Positions 40,468 to 58,139 of a DNA stretch of 64,000 nt are shown one piece after another. Each line of letters starts with the position of its first letter. The first letter of the stretch is position 1. The notes beneath the pieces were generated by a model. It did no database searches and was not told where the DNA came from. It worked only from the letters and a program-made list of their open reading frames with translations. The DNA is from Cichorium intybus (lineage: Eukaryota; Streptophyta; Magnoliopsida; Asterales; Asteraceae), in contig CM042013.1 in NCBI GenBank assembly GCA_023525715.1, positions 79,049,494 to 79,113,493 of the forward strand. Reading direction: 5' to 3'. A program made the translations under genes and the position numbers.

Positions 40468-42446
40468 TAAACCAAATCGTAAAAGACGTGATTCGGCTTG
40501 AATGCTCTCTAGATCGTGATTGGTGTTGACGACTTCTGAACCCCTTTGTAGGTTGAAAACGACTGTTATTTATAGACTTCAGGGAGATAGCAGCGCTATC
40601 TCTCTATCATAGCGTCGCTATCTCAGTCTCTCCGGCTGACTTCGTCTAGTAATCGACATTATCTCAAAAAATCTGGCCTTCATGTAACACCCAGATAGCA
40701 GCGCTATTGGTGAAGATAGGGTGAAGATAGCATCACTATCTTTAAATTTCAGCACTTTTTCATTTTGGCTCCATTTGCACCAACTTCCATCCTTTTTCGC
40801 TTAATTATTCAAATATCCTGTTTAAATCATTTTTCAAGTGTAGTGAGTATTTTAAGCCGTTGTTACATGAATATATTCTAAAAAACACTCTGATATCGCC
40901 AGAAATAGGTGCAATATTAACGCGACATCAATTAGTTTCTAATATGAATAGGGCATTATGAAGTATTGATATGAAAAAGAATCGAGTCATTTGGACTTGA
41001 ATTGAAGAAGTTATTGTAGTTTGATAATAGTTAGTTCATCACTTGAAACGACAAAAATTTACAACATCCGATGTTCAAGGATTTACAAATCATAATCTAG
41101 AGCTTTTTTGGCAATAAGTCACTTAATGAAATTTTTAGTATATATAACAAGGAATCAATGGCAAAAAATCACCTCAATCCAAGTTTTTCTAAAAAAGCTA
41201 TCACCATTTAAATCAAAGAGAAAAATTTTATGCATTGTCAATATGTTTGAAAATATTCCAAGTCTGAGAAAAAGTTTAAAGTACATTAAGGGCCTACTTT
41301 GAAGCTCAAATATATGATTTCTGATGTCTAAAATTTGATTATAATATATAAATTGAAAGTTCATTACATAATGAACACAACGCAACAAGAACCCGGTCAA
41401 TCGAAGTTCGTATGAGAAAATTACAAAGGTTCAAAGTTTGGGTTAGGTTATTACTCGACCGAGTGGGGGTCGAGTGGGCTGGTCAAGTAAAAAGCGCATA
41501 GAAAGACCTCCTCCTTGGTTTCGACGCATGGGAGCGCATGCCTAGACCTTTGTTGCTAAACTTTTGAAACATTATAAATGACCCTTTTCTATAGATGGAC
41601 ATATACGAAACACTATTCTGAGATAATTAGACCACCCATATTAGGGTAATATCGGACATAATGTGTATTACATCTTAAAAACATCTTCAAAGCTTAAGTG
41701 TCTGTGCTCTTGGTGAGATAGTGTGTGCGATTGATTTCTAAGAAAGAATAGAGAAAATCAAAGGGCTTTTTCCATCCAACTTAAGAAAACAAAGTAATAT
41801 GCTAATATCTTTCTTTCGTGCGGATTAAATTTAAAGATTATGAGATGAACCCATGAACCCTAATTTTTAGAGTTTGATTCTTTGATTTAATTGAGATTAG
41901 ATAACCATGAAACAAGTTAACTAAACATGTTAGTCATAGTAAATAAGATGTAATAGACATTATTACACAGTTGAATATTCATGAATTGGATTAACTATGT
42001 AAAAGCTTGCATGAGTGGATATTTTAGTATTTTTAAAGTTGTTAACAAGGATATTGAAATGAACTGATTATACCATTCATGAGTATTAGGATGTGATCAT
42101 ACCTTTGATGATGTATTGTTCAAATATTTAGTATTTTGGTTGTAATAACAAAATGATCAAATGGACTATAAAAGGGTATTTATTATGATTAGAAATCTTG
42201 CTAGCTTATTTAGAGTTTAATGGATCATCTATATAAGAACTGAAGAAAAAAAGAGAAGGTCAATGACAAAGGAAAAAGGGATAACAATAGTTAAGTAGCC
42301 TAACTATCATTACTACAAGAGGAATTTTCCCATTTAGGGATTCATAGCGAAACAAGGGTATTTTTATGAGTTAAAAGTTTTATGATATAAGTACTTATCG
42401 ATATTTTAAGCATGCTAACTGTTTATTTCATGCAATTTCCTAACGT

Positions 42447-42546
<100 letters not shown>

Positions 42547-43221
42547 TGTGTATAGAATGTTATAATTCAAAAGCATGCTGTATAATTGTTATTTGCAATA
42601 TCAAAGCTTATGTGTCATGATTTTTGTTCAAAATCTTGTAGTCAATATTTTATATGACAATTTTTGTTTTGTAGTACTTACACACAAAGATGTAAAATAT
42701 TTCAATTTATTTAAGGTTTATGTGTTAGTATATGCATACCATGGAACTTGTGTGTGATTGACTTGCATAGAAGAAAAGCAGTGAACATACGTACATAGAA
42801 TGCAATTGCATAAGAGTCAAGCAACTCTTGGACTATAAGGTGATTCGTTCCTGCAATTGCAAAAGTAGATGTTCTTTATTATGTTGTTATTATAGGCTGA
42901 TTCGTTTCTGCTTTCTTGGCTAACTTAACATCACACAAGGTGACATGATCTTTTTAATGACCCAACATGTCGTACGTAAACATCAGTTCTACATCATGCA
43001 AGGTGAAATGATCTTTTTTAGACCCATGAAGAGGGATGGACGCATAAGCGTTTGAATCAAAATGTGACCATTTATTGCATACATAACATATTTCATGGAT
43101 TGTGTGAAAGTGGATGAGTTTTTAAAAGTTTTTAAAGTGTTATTGTGTAAAAAACTCATGTATCTCACGAAATATTTTTTGATTATGTAGTTTGTTTAAA
43201 TACCATGTATTACAGGTTTAG

Positions 43222-43520
43222 GTTTGAAAGTTTTTAAGACTTAATCCTTAGAAGAGGATCCTTGTTGGGAAAACTAGAAGATTAACCTAGATTTTTACTA
43301 TGTTTGCTTTACAATGTTTATGTTATGGTACTAAATTTTTACACCCAAACTTGACTTATTATTTTGGAAACAAAACATTTTTGTTTGAAAGTTTTGAAGA
43401 CTTAATCCTTAGAAGAGGATCCTTGTTGGGAAAACTAGAAGATTAACCTAGATTTTTACTATGGTACTAAATTTTTACACCTAAACTTGACTTATTATTT
43501 TGGAAACAAAACATTTTTGT
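43222..43520 (+). repeat. two-copy tandem duplication
   Basis: A unit with GACTTAATCCTTAGAAGAGG...GAAAACTAGAAGATTAACC...ACTTGACTTATTATTTTGG occurs twice in direct order (about 43222-43383 and 43384-43520). The second copy lacks about 27 bp between two TATG words, consistent with replication slippage. Confidence 0.8.
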
Positions 43521-44080
43521 TAGACCGTATTTTTATAAGTTATAACTTGATGTCATTAAATATTTTAAGTAACCATAGTAAATAAAGCATTTGAAAATTA
43601 GGTTTCTATAACAAGTTTGGGTTGTATGTATAATGTTTTATGCAACACTTAACATATGTTACTCTAACATATTGATTTTGACTAAATGAGAAAAGGATAA
43701 AATTATCAAGCTTTTATGCAACAACAATATCTTGTAAATGGTGAACACGTTGCATTACATTATTATTATGATTTTAATATGATACTAACAAAACAAATTG
43801 TAGTAACTCTACCGAGAATATCATTCTACTTTCGATCTTTTTTCTTAGCATGACTTTAACTTTGAAATATATAGCATTGTACATCCAACTTTTTTCTCAT
43901 TAATCATTTGTTGATTTAAAAATCTACCTAAGTATTTCATAGTTCTTCAAGTTGTTTTTTTGTCACGCAAACCAGAAATATGCTTTTCTTAAAAGTTACG
44001 ATGAATAAATGATCATCTTGAAATGGTCCCATTATCTGGTGCATAAAAATGTAGACATTGCGTCGAAGTTTGACTTTGAC

Positions 44081-44540
44081 TGTTGGAATATTTCACAAAA
44101 TGTGGCCTTAGGACCATTTTTGTAATTATAATTTGAGTGATATTATATTTACATAATATGATAGGAATTATGCCAATATGACATAAATGGTACCCAGTTT
44201 ACATAACCGTTACTTGATGGAAGTAACTGTAATATATATATGGGGTAAGTATGATTTTCTGTTAGATGTTCCAAAAGTCACACACAAGAGAAACGGGAAT
44301 TCTCCACAGAAACTAGAATTCTCCCTCAACTTCTCTAAAACAGATTCCACAAGAACACCAACGGATTCGTGTATAATTCTCCATCAAATCGGAACATCAT
44401 AACTGGAATCAAATGGCATCATCTTCCTCTAATCCTTCAAACTCTACAATCACACCACCAAGTAAGTGTTTCTCGATTTCTCAGTGAATTAGTGTTTAAA
44501 TTGATTAGAAAAGTGAATGGGATGAATAATTAAAACAACA
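44081..44540 (+). repeat. 5' LTR of copia element
   Basis: A 460-bp LTR, TGTTGGAATATT...AAACAACA, with TATATATATGGGG near 44233 as a possible TATA region. It is followed by the PBS at 44543. Confidence 0.92.
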
Positions 44541-44542
44541 TG

Positions 44543-44558
44543 TGGTATCAGAGCATGG
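44543..44558 (+). other. primer binding site, initiator tRNA-Met type
   Basis: TGGTATCAGAGCATGG lies 2 bp after the LTR and matches the usual plant copia PBS. Bases 44559-46330 form an unusually long leader without an identifiable gene. Confidence 0.9.
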
Positions 44559-46329
44559 TTAATTTTAATCAATTCACACTAATGTTAAATCAAGAACGGT
44601 TAATTCCCGTTAAAAAAAAATGAGTACGAAGTCAAAAACTCAAAATTATATGATTAAATGAAATTGATAACTAAGAACGAATTAAAAACTTACTTTTATT
44701 GGATTCTATACTTTAAATCCGTTAAACACGCCATAAACATTCCCCAATTTTGTTTCCCTTGCCGTTCCTGTACAACAACCCCATGAATGACGAAGTCATC
44801 ATCGTTTGCGATCTTCAATCAAATGCCGTGAGGGGGTTTAGGACTGCAGAAAATCGGAATGGCATAATATTCTATGAATCGTAGAAAATCTTAGGGATGA
44901 TGTAGAAGAATTTCAGATGCATCGGTTTATTAATTTCCTTATTTCGTTGCTGCGTCAATGTATCAAGTTAAAACCTAAAAGCTTCAATTCGGGTTGTTTT
45001 TCTATTTGGCCCAATTTGATTCTTTTATACAATCGTGTTTCAATTAATGGCCAATTTTATGTTTTTATAACCTACATTTTAATTAATGGTCCAAAATGTT
45101 TCCCTATTAAATCTACGTCATCAAGCTTATATTATACAAACATATACATATGACATATATTAATAGATATATGTAAATGATATTTGTAGTGTAATTATCG
45201 TTGCATATATATATGTTATATGTATATACAATTTTATATACAATCTGGGCTTATTATTTGATCACTTATTCTTCTTTGGCCAAATCATATGTGAGAAAAG
45301 GAAACCTGATACTTAATTTTCTATTTGTAAATTGACAAATAGAAGTATAGAACTAAAATAAATATTCACTGACTCAACAATTTACTCGTTTAAAAGATTG
45401 GCCCACTAAGTTCTTTTATGATGGAATTAATTTGCTCACTAAGTTCATTTTATGGTGTAATTAATTTCTGGTTATGACTGACCAAATAAAACTAAATTCA
45501 ATTCTTTGATTTAGTGAATTTGAAATCAATTTGGTTAGGTTAGTCGTTAGCCCAACTATAATTATCCATTTTTTTTTTAAACTATTTTATTATGATTGAA
45601 CATCAAAGTAATCGTAATTCTTGAATTTGTCGTCATCAAAATATTAGAGATTTTATTTGGTTCTTAAATTTCATATGGATAATTATGTTTATCAATATAA
45701 ATATATAAGATACAAATTTATTGTAGACTAATCTACTAAAACAAATGGCCACTTTAATGGAAACTTAAATGACCGGCCCAACGAATGGTTATTTCAAATT
45801 GACATTGAAGTTTAACTGATGCCATAAAACGTAATCATATGTATTATCACACAACAAACCCAACGGCTAGTTGTTTGATAGTATCTACGATCAATTATTA
45901 GCCTAATTCTCATAAACTTTGCATTCCTACCCAAAGGTGTTGTGTGATGTTTATGTAGCCAAATTTTAAATGTTAATTATGACGTCATGTTTGGTTGTTG
46001 GTTATAGCCAACACGAAACCAATGATCAAACAAGACATAAATATTTCATATTTAAAAATCGTTATGTAGTGTTTCAACTCTGCCCAACGGTGATTTGGAA
46101 TACTTTTATAACATAATTTAATTATTAGAACGTCATAATGTTCAATGATTAGCATTAGCCAACGCGAAGCTATTTGTTGAACAAGACACTAATTTGTCTA
46201 TTATTTTGGTGTTAATAATAGATCTAGGAACTAATACTTGGTATGCTTTTATTGTTATCCCTTAATTACTAATTAGTTTATACAAATACTTCTACTAAAA
46301 TCCTTATTTTTAGGGCTTACCCTTACCCC

Positions 46330-47248
46330 TTATAATTCTGGGGCTGAAACACTTACGAGAACTAACTTCTCATCATGGAAATAGTCTATTAAACTGACGC
46401 TTGGCATGATGGATCTTGATTGTGCACTTAGGACCGATCCATCGGCTGCTCTTACTAATGCCACCACCGTGGAACAAAAGCGGGTCTATGAGCAATGGGA
46501 CAGGTCTAACCGTATGTCCCTCATGATAATCAAGAATTCCATCTCTGTAGCGATTCGCGGAGCTATTCCTGACTCTGATAACGTGAAGACCTACCTAAGC
46601 CATGTCGAAGAGCAGTTTAAAGGTACTTCTAAGGCTCATGCAAGTACCCTTATACTCAAAATGATGACAACTAAATACGATGGGATAAGCGGTGTCTGTG
46701 ACCACATCATGATGATGTCTGACATGGCCAACAAACTTAAAGGAATGGACATGGCAATAAGCGATGGGTTTCTCGTTCATTTCATTATGACTTCTCTACC
46801 TGTGCAATATGGTCCATTCAAGATCAATTACAATACGCAGAAAGAGAAGTGGACAATGAGCGAGCTTATTGCAATGTGTGTCCAAGAGGAAGAAAGGCTA
46901 AAGATTGAGAAACCTGATGTTGCTCACCTCACCACTTCAAGTTTCAAGAAAAGGAAAAGTGACTCTTCTAAAGCTCCTAAGATGGGTACAGATTCGAGCT
47001 CAGACACTTCTTCAAGCAGTCCCTATTGTAAGTTTTGTCGAAAGAAAGGGCATTATCAAAGGGAGTGTCCTAAGTTCAAGGAGTGGCTGACCAAGAAAGG
47101 TAATATTGTTGTTAATGTTATTCATGAATCTCTTAGCATGACCGTTCCACTAATTCTTGGTGAATTGATTACGGTTGAATGCTTCATGTATCCAACATAT
47201 TACAGGAATTCCATACAATCCAGGTGGTGGAAAGAAAGCAAAGGATAA
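46330..47248 (+). pseudogene. copia gag (UBN2-type), truncated
   Basis: The frame runs through a TAG at 46382-46384 and then is open from the ATG at 46406 to 47248. It shows the copia gag core (RSNRMSLMIIKNSISVAIRG, LVHFIMTSLPVQYGPFKINY) and a CCHC knuckle CKFCRKKGHYQREC at 47027-47068. After about residue 235 the usual protease start is replaced by unrelated sequence, marking the left edge of the pol deletion. Gag forms the particle and binds RNA. The start is probably upstream of the TAG, so 46406 is a secondary Met. Confidence 0.85.
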
Positions 47249-47549
47249 TTAAGGCGAGATATGGTGAAGACTAAGAAGTGAAGGCCATTAAACTCTCACA
47301 TTAGTATTAGAGAGTGGCTCTTTACTTACTCTTCGTTAAGCTCTTTATGTATATAATATTACTTATGACATAATGTATGTACTGTACTTCAACTGAATGC
47401 TTGTGGCTTTTCATTTACAATGTACATAATAAAGTCATTATTTTCTTAAATTCCATTATACTTAGAGGAAAAGTTTACAATCCTCACTTTATGAAACTTG
47501 TATTGAGAATTGTAAGTTGTCTCTTTTAGATCCCTTGAGAATTAGTGGG

Positions 47550-47715
47550 AGTAGCATCTTAAATTTAAATGACTCCAAAAGAATTCTAGTAGACTAATGT
47601 ATAAACCTCAAAATGAGTGGGAGGAAGTTTACTATATTGGTATTACATGTCGATGACATCCTATTACCAAGTAGTGACTTAGACTTGTACCATGAATCAA
47701 GATCGTTAAAGTTTA
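47550..47715 (+). pseudogene. copia reverse transcriptase scrap
   Basis: One frame reads CINLKMSGRKFTILVLHVDD then ILLPSSDLDLYHE, the catalytic region of a copia RT in which the usual Y-V-D-D appears as HVDD (47646-47657). A stop precedes it. No RNase H is recognisable downstream, so this is the only piece of pol left before the 3' LTR. Confidence 0.75.
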
Positions 47716-48283
47716 TTGCAATAATTTTGCAATTGTTAGCTTCTCGATTAATGATAGTTCGAGTGGAGCTTGATTGAAATGTCGATACAAAATATATGCT
47801 CATTTAAGAAAGAATGGAGGAAAACGACATTTGTATCGAAAACGTTAGCACTAACAATATGCTAATTAATTATCTCATTGAAGTCTTTAACCCAATGTTT
47901 TATTGACATGTCATTAATATGGGTTTAATTCAAGACTTACTTTTAGTAAATTTTAGCATAATGCCTTATCTGCTTATTGTTATTATTAATGTAATCTCAA
48001 GTACTTGACTTAAATATTCCTCCCTAAATTTGTTTGTCTAATCTTATTTGTGCACACTAAGTTATCTTATTGACAAACATAACCCTAAGCTAAATGTCAT
48101 TTTGGCTTACTTTAATCCTTATACTCTTTAACAGTATCAAAGTATAATTGATGGGGGTCCCGGGTTAAATGTAATCCGTGAGGCTGTATCTCTTTGCTTT
48201 GTTGTTATTATGAAGTAAGATGAAGTTGCTTGGCCAAACTTATAAATACTTATCATAAATGGTCACTCGGCCAAGTGGGAGAA

Positions 48284-48741
48284 TGTTGGAATATTTCACA
48301 AAATGTGGCCTTAGGACCATTTCTGTAATTATAATTTGAGTGATATTATATTTACATAATATGATAGGAATTATGCCAATATGACATAAATGGTACCCAG
48401 TTTACATAACCGTTACTTGATGGAAGTAACTGTAATATATATGGGGTAAGTATGATTTTCTGTTAGATGTTCCAAAAGTCACACACAAGAGAAACAGGAA
48501 TTCTCCACAGTAACTAGAATTCTCCCTCAACTTCTCTAAAACAGATTCCACAAGAACACCAACGGATTCGTGTGTAATTCTCCATCAAATCGGAACACCA
48601 TAACTGGAATCAAATGGCATCATCTTCCTCTAATCCTTAAAACTCTGCAATCACACCACCAAGTAAGTGTTTCTCGATTTCTCAGTTAATTAGTGTTTAA
48701 ATTGATTAGAAAAGTGAATGAGATGAATAATTAAAACAACA
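48284..48741 (+). repeat. 3' LTR of copia element
   Basis: It starts TGTTGGAATATT after the polypurine-like CAAGTGGGAGAA and is a near-identical copy of 44081-44540. Confidence 0.92.
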
Positions 48742-49001
48742 TTGACCACTTGAATATTGCAATACTATTGATTTATGAAGACTTCACACAACTACCATGA
48801 TTCATGTTTATGCATTTTTCTGTTGTTCACTACACGTTTGAGACATTTGATGATACACATGTATATCTTGTATCATCAAAGAAGCTGAAAACTTTTTGTT
48901 AGAAACTAAAGAATAAGATTTTTTGAAGCAAAGATACTACTTGCATATAAAGATAACTACCCATAATTGCATAATACACTCAATAAGTTCCAATAATCTG
49001 A

Positions 49002-49100
<99 letters not shown>

Positions 49101-50540
49101 GATATATATATATATACAACTAATTGATTACCATGTAGCTGTACAAGAACTACAAGATCAAACATTGTACAGTAATGACCTTATCTTACAATCTAATAAA
49201 CCTTTTGTTCGTAATTTTGTGGGATACGAATTTCCTTTGTGCATCAAATAAAACATGAATGTTTTAATAGTGGCTATAGCAAGATTCTTCCTTGACGATC
49301 TTTAATTTGGCATTTTTTTTGTGTGCCATTCTATTGCTACTGCTATTACATGTTTTGCAATTTAGATCAAACACTTTAAGTTTGTAAGCCATATATATCA
49401 CAAATTTACTCAGATAATTGGGCATGCTCATGTAACTTCTGCCTCTTGATGCTAAGTTTCATGAACAAAAATTTAAAATAGTATATATGATAGGTTCTCC
49501 AAATGACTTGGATCTTGCATTTCTTAGGAGTGATAATGCTCAAAGGTATGTTAAATAACTTCCCCATGTCAAAGAAGAATATTTTTCAAAAAAAGTTCCC
49601 AAGCATGTCCCCACTACTATTAGGGCGTGTTTGGTATAGAGAAATGGAGTTAGAGAAATTTAATCTTGTTTTTTAACATAAAGGATAATAAAAGAAAAAA
49701 AATGAACAAATTCATTTTCTATATTGTTAATACTCCTACTTTTATAGAGAAAAGTCAAGAAAAGGATAAATAAATAGACTCACGAATTAACCAAAAGATA
49801 GGTAATAAACTTTTGTCTCAATTGACCAACTATAATAAACAAGTTTAAACATTGAATTTATGCTCATCAATTGTCCACCATTTTAGCAATTACACAGGGT
49901 TTGTGTTTGGATTTGTACATCCATGTTAAAAACAAATTTTAGAGTTTTGTGCGGAAGCATATTGAAATTGATGATGAAAAACATAACAAAATTGTTATTT
50001 CCCACCAAGGATCATAAAATCAAATACATGCAAAGAATAATAAGTGAAGTTAAGTCTATAACCTTTGAAGACTTGATGCTCAAAGTTTTTGGATGTTGGA
50101 TGTGATGATCTTGAAGCCAAATTAGACCTCCTCACTAGTTAGTCAACCTACAAAAATGGCACACCATGGGATGCAAGTTCCTCCTTGTAGTATGCAAGTC
50201 TTCTACACTTGAAAACATATCAATAATTTTTTCTTCAAGAAAGACTTTGCATGTAACTTTCTCTATCCTTACTATGTACAATTCTAGAGAGAAAGAAGAT
50301 GAGAGAGAGTTGAAAGTCACAAGAGTGACAAAAAGGTGTGAAAGAGTGTCCAAGGCATTTGTTTTATACTACAACCACAAGCTAAACCCTATTGTCGATA
50401 TCCCATGCATTGGAAAGAGTAACCAATGCATATAAAGGATGTCTTGTTGTTGCATGACTTGGAAGAAAGAGAGAGAGTGTTCGAGATGGCATGGGTTTGT
50501 GGAGGTGGTTTCACCACCTTCACACTCCACATCACTCATG
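48742..50540. other. AT-rich intergenic DNA
   Basis: No gene is seen. It includes a (TA)n run at 49004-49118. The segment beginning TAGGGCGTGTTTGGT at 49620 resembles the start of plant MITE-like or low-copy repeats, but I could not find its other end. Confidence 0.45.
49004..49118. repeat. (TA)n microsatellite
   Basis: AT dinucleotides with small interruptions (ATAATATATAGATATA) near the right end. Confidence 0.95.
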
Positions 50541-56138
<5,598 letters not shown>

Positions 56139-56141
<3 letters not shown>

Positions 56142-57440
56142 CAAATACATTTTCTAAATAGTGTATGATTGTTGGACTAATTCTGGACCTATCATTTGAT
56201 AGGGGTAAAATAGTCAAATTATATAATATAAGTATTAATTCCATTAATTAATTAATTAATTAATTTACCCAAATTAAATGCCTATATTTATGGAACGTAA
56301 CCTTACTTAACCCTATTTAGCCGTCTCCCTCTTTTCTTGCCGTCGTCGACTCGATCTCACTAGTATCTCCGGCTACATCTTTGCCGGCAATTCTGAGGTT
56401 AGCCTTTTGTTTATTTCCACAATTGATATTCAATTCTCAATTAATGCTTTTTGCTTAATCAATTTAAGAATTTGCGATGACGTGCTTTAAAGTGATCGGA
56501 TTCAAAAAGTATTGTGCGTTGATTTTGGAATATAAAAAGGGATTCCATTACTTTTGGTGGATGTTACCTTTAAAATTGGTATATGATAAATCGTGTAATA
56601 GGAATTATGTGTTGAATAGTTGGCGGTAGCGGAATGTGCGATTTCAATTTTTTGAGAAATCCGGTAGTTGCAAAGTCAACGAGAAGCAAAGTCGGCGAGA
56701 AGGAAGAATTGAAGAAGGGTCGAAGGGGAAGAAATCAAATCAAGGAGGGGTTGATTATCTAAGAATGCTTGCATTCTCTAAGAATGATATAAAGAAAAGA
56801 GGAGCATAGTTTCTGTCAAAGCATTTTCTAAGAATACTTTAGTTGTATAAAAATATTTGTTTTCTTAAAGACTTCAAATCACACGTTTATGTCAAATTAT
56901 GAAATTTTATTTTTCATTCTTGCAGAATATACTTAATGTACATTGAATGCTTATTTGATTCTCAAAGAATGTACATGATTATGTATCTTGAACCATTATC
57001 GGAGAATAAGGTTGCCTATGTGAAACTACGTAAAAGTCATCATTTACATTCTTAAAGAATGTGATACTAAAAACACAAACCCAACCATGTGCATTCTTAG
57101 AGAATGTGATACTAAAAACACAAACCCAAACTACGTAACAACCATCTGCGCATCGTCAAAGTAAAAATCGTAAATAGAGAAAATAAAGGAACCAAAATTA
57201 AGAGCACGATCCGTAATTTTTGTTTCGATCTTAAAAAATGATTTGAAAAAAATATGGTTTCCTTTTTTGTAGGTATATTAAAATGTCCATTATACCCTTA
57301 ATCGGATGATTTTAATTATTTTTATTTAACTCTTTCATTTTAATTACACAACAGCCACTATCATCTAAGCCCTTGATTTTTTCAATCTAATGGTCCAAAA
57401 TTGGTCCTACATTCACACAATACTTAACAAATGTATTTAA

Positions 57441-57443
<3 letters not shown>
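56139..57443. mobile_element. TIR element C between TA microsatellites
   Basis: Left GTTCAAATACATTTTCTAAA then TGTTGGACTAATTCTGGACC; right (reverse complement) GTATTAAATACATTTGTTAA then TGTAGGACCAATTTTGGACC. TIRs are imperfect, about 50 bp. (TA)n lies at 56111-56138 on the left and from 57444 on the right. The interior has repeated near-palindromes such as CATTCTTAGAGAATG and CATTCTCTAAGAATG, and two direct copies of a 44-bp block at about 57048-57130. Non-coding. Confidence 0.55.
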
Positions 57444-57523
<80 letters not shown>

Positions 57524-57550
57524 TACATATAAATATACATGTATATATTT
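57444..57550. repeat. (TA)n microsatellite
   Basis: AT repeats degenerating to ATACATATATACATATAAATATACATG at the right end. Bases 57551-58139 that follow hold no recognisable gene. Confidence 0.9.
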
Positions 57551-58139
57551 TTCTTCCAAGTCATTTATCCATATAAATGATATACTCATACCCTCTTATA
57601 AAATGTATACCATATGAATTTGCAACATTATTATTTGCTCCAAAACAATAGCACAGGTTTTATGAATTTCAATGAACTAATTCACATAAAATATTCAAGT
57701 GGTGTTTTCTTTATTTATGGTGTGACCGTAATGAGTTATATGTTGTAGGAAATATCATTTTATATTTACGCTTGGGCATATAGGTCTAACTATGTGTCAC
57801 TTGCACAAGATTCAATATAACTTGATATCGACAGTGGTGAACATCTAGCAAAATTTCACTGCCCCCAAAACATATAATTTAATGTACCATTCATCAACAT
57901 TCAATTTGCAAGACCTCAAAGCTTCAATTGATGTTTATCAGGTTAACTATTATTTATCCATTTGTTATAATCATCATGTTGAATCAGGAGACACGTATCT
58001 ATATCAATCGCATTTGGTATTCAACTTTCATTCATGCATGTTACATGTCTATCTCTTATCACATAAGAGGAACGAATTCCATCTTGACTACATATGCCTC
58101 TCATGCAGTTCATAGTATACCTAACATGGGCCTTTTATA

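Larger units (their letters stand above)
37962..40930 (-). mobile_element. Athila solo LTR (minus), split by a Tekay-like solo LTR
   Basis: On the minus strand it starts TGATGTCGCG (40930) and ends ...CCCTTAACA (37962), like the outer Athila LTR. Internal stretches such as the AATCAAACCG-type and CAAGTACCAA-type segments match 22797-23720 in reverse. ATTAG at 37957-37961 and 40931-40935 is a perfect TSD, so this is a solo LTR left by LTR-LTR recombination. Net of the insertion it is about 1318 bp, against 1342 bp for the intact relative. Paired palindromes lie at 40585-40621 and 40692-40740. Confidence 0.85.
44081..48741 (+). mobile_element. Ty1/copia element, internally deleted, TSD TTGAC
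   Basis: Direct LTRs at 44081-44540 and 48284-48741 start TGTTGGAATATT and end AAACAACA. TTGAC at 44076-44080 and 48742-48746 is a perfect target duplication. A PBS, a gag pseudogene and a small RT scrap lie between. Only about 3.7 kb separates the LTRs and most of protease, integrase and RT is gone. By eye the LTRs differ at about ten positions plus a short TA indel. Confidence 0.92.
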
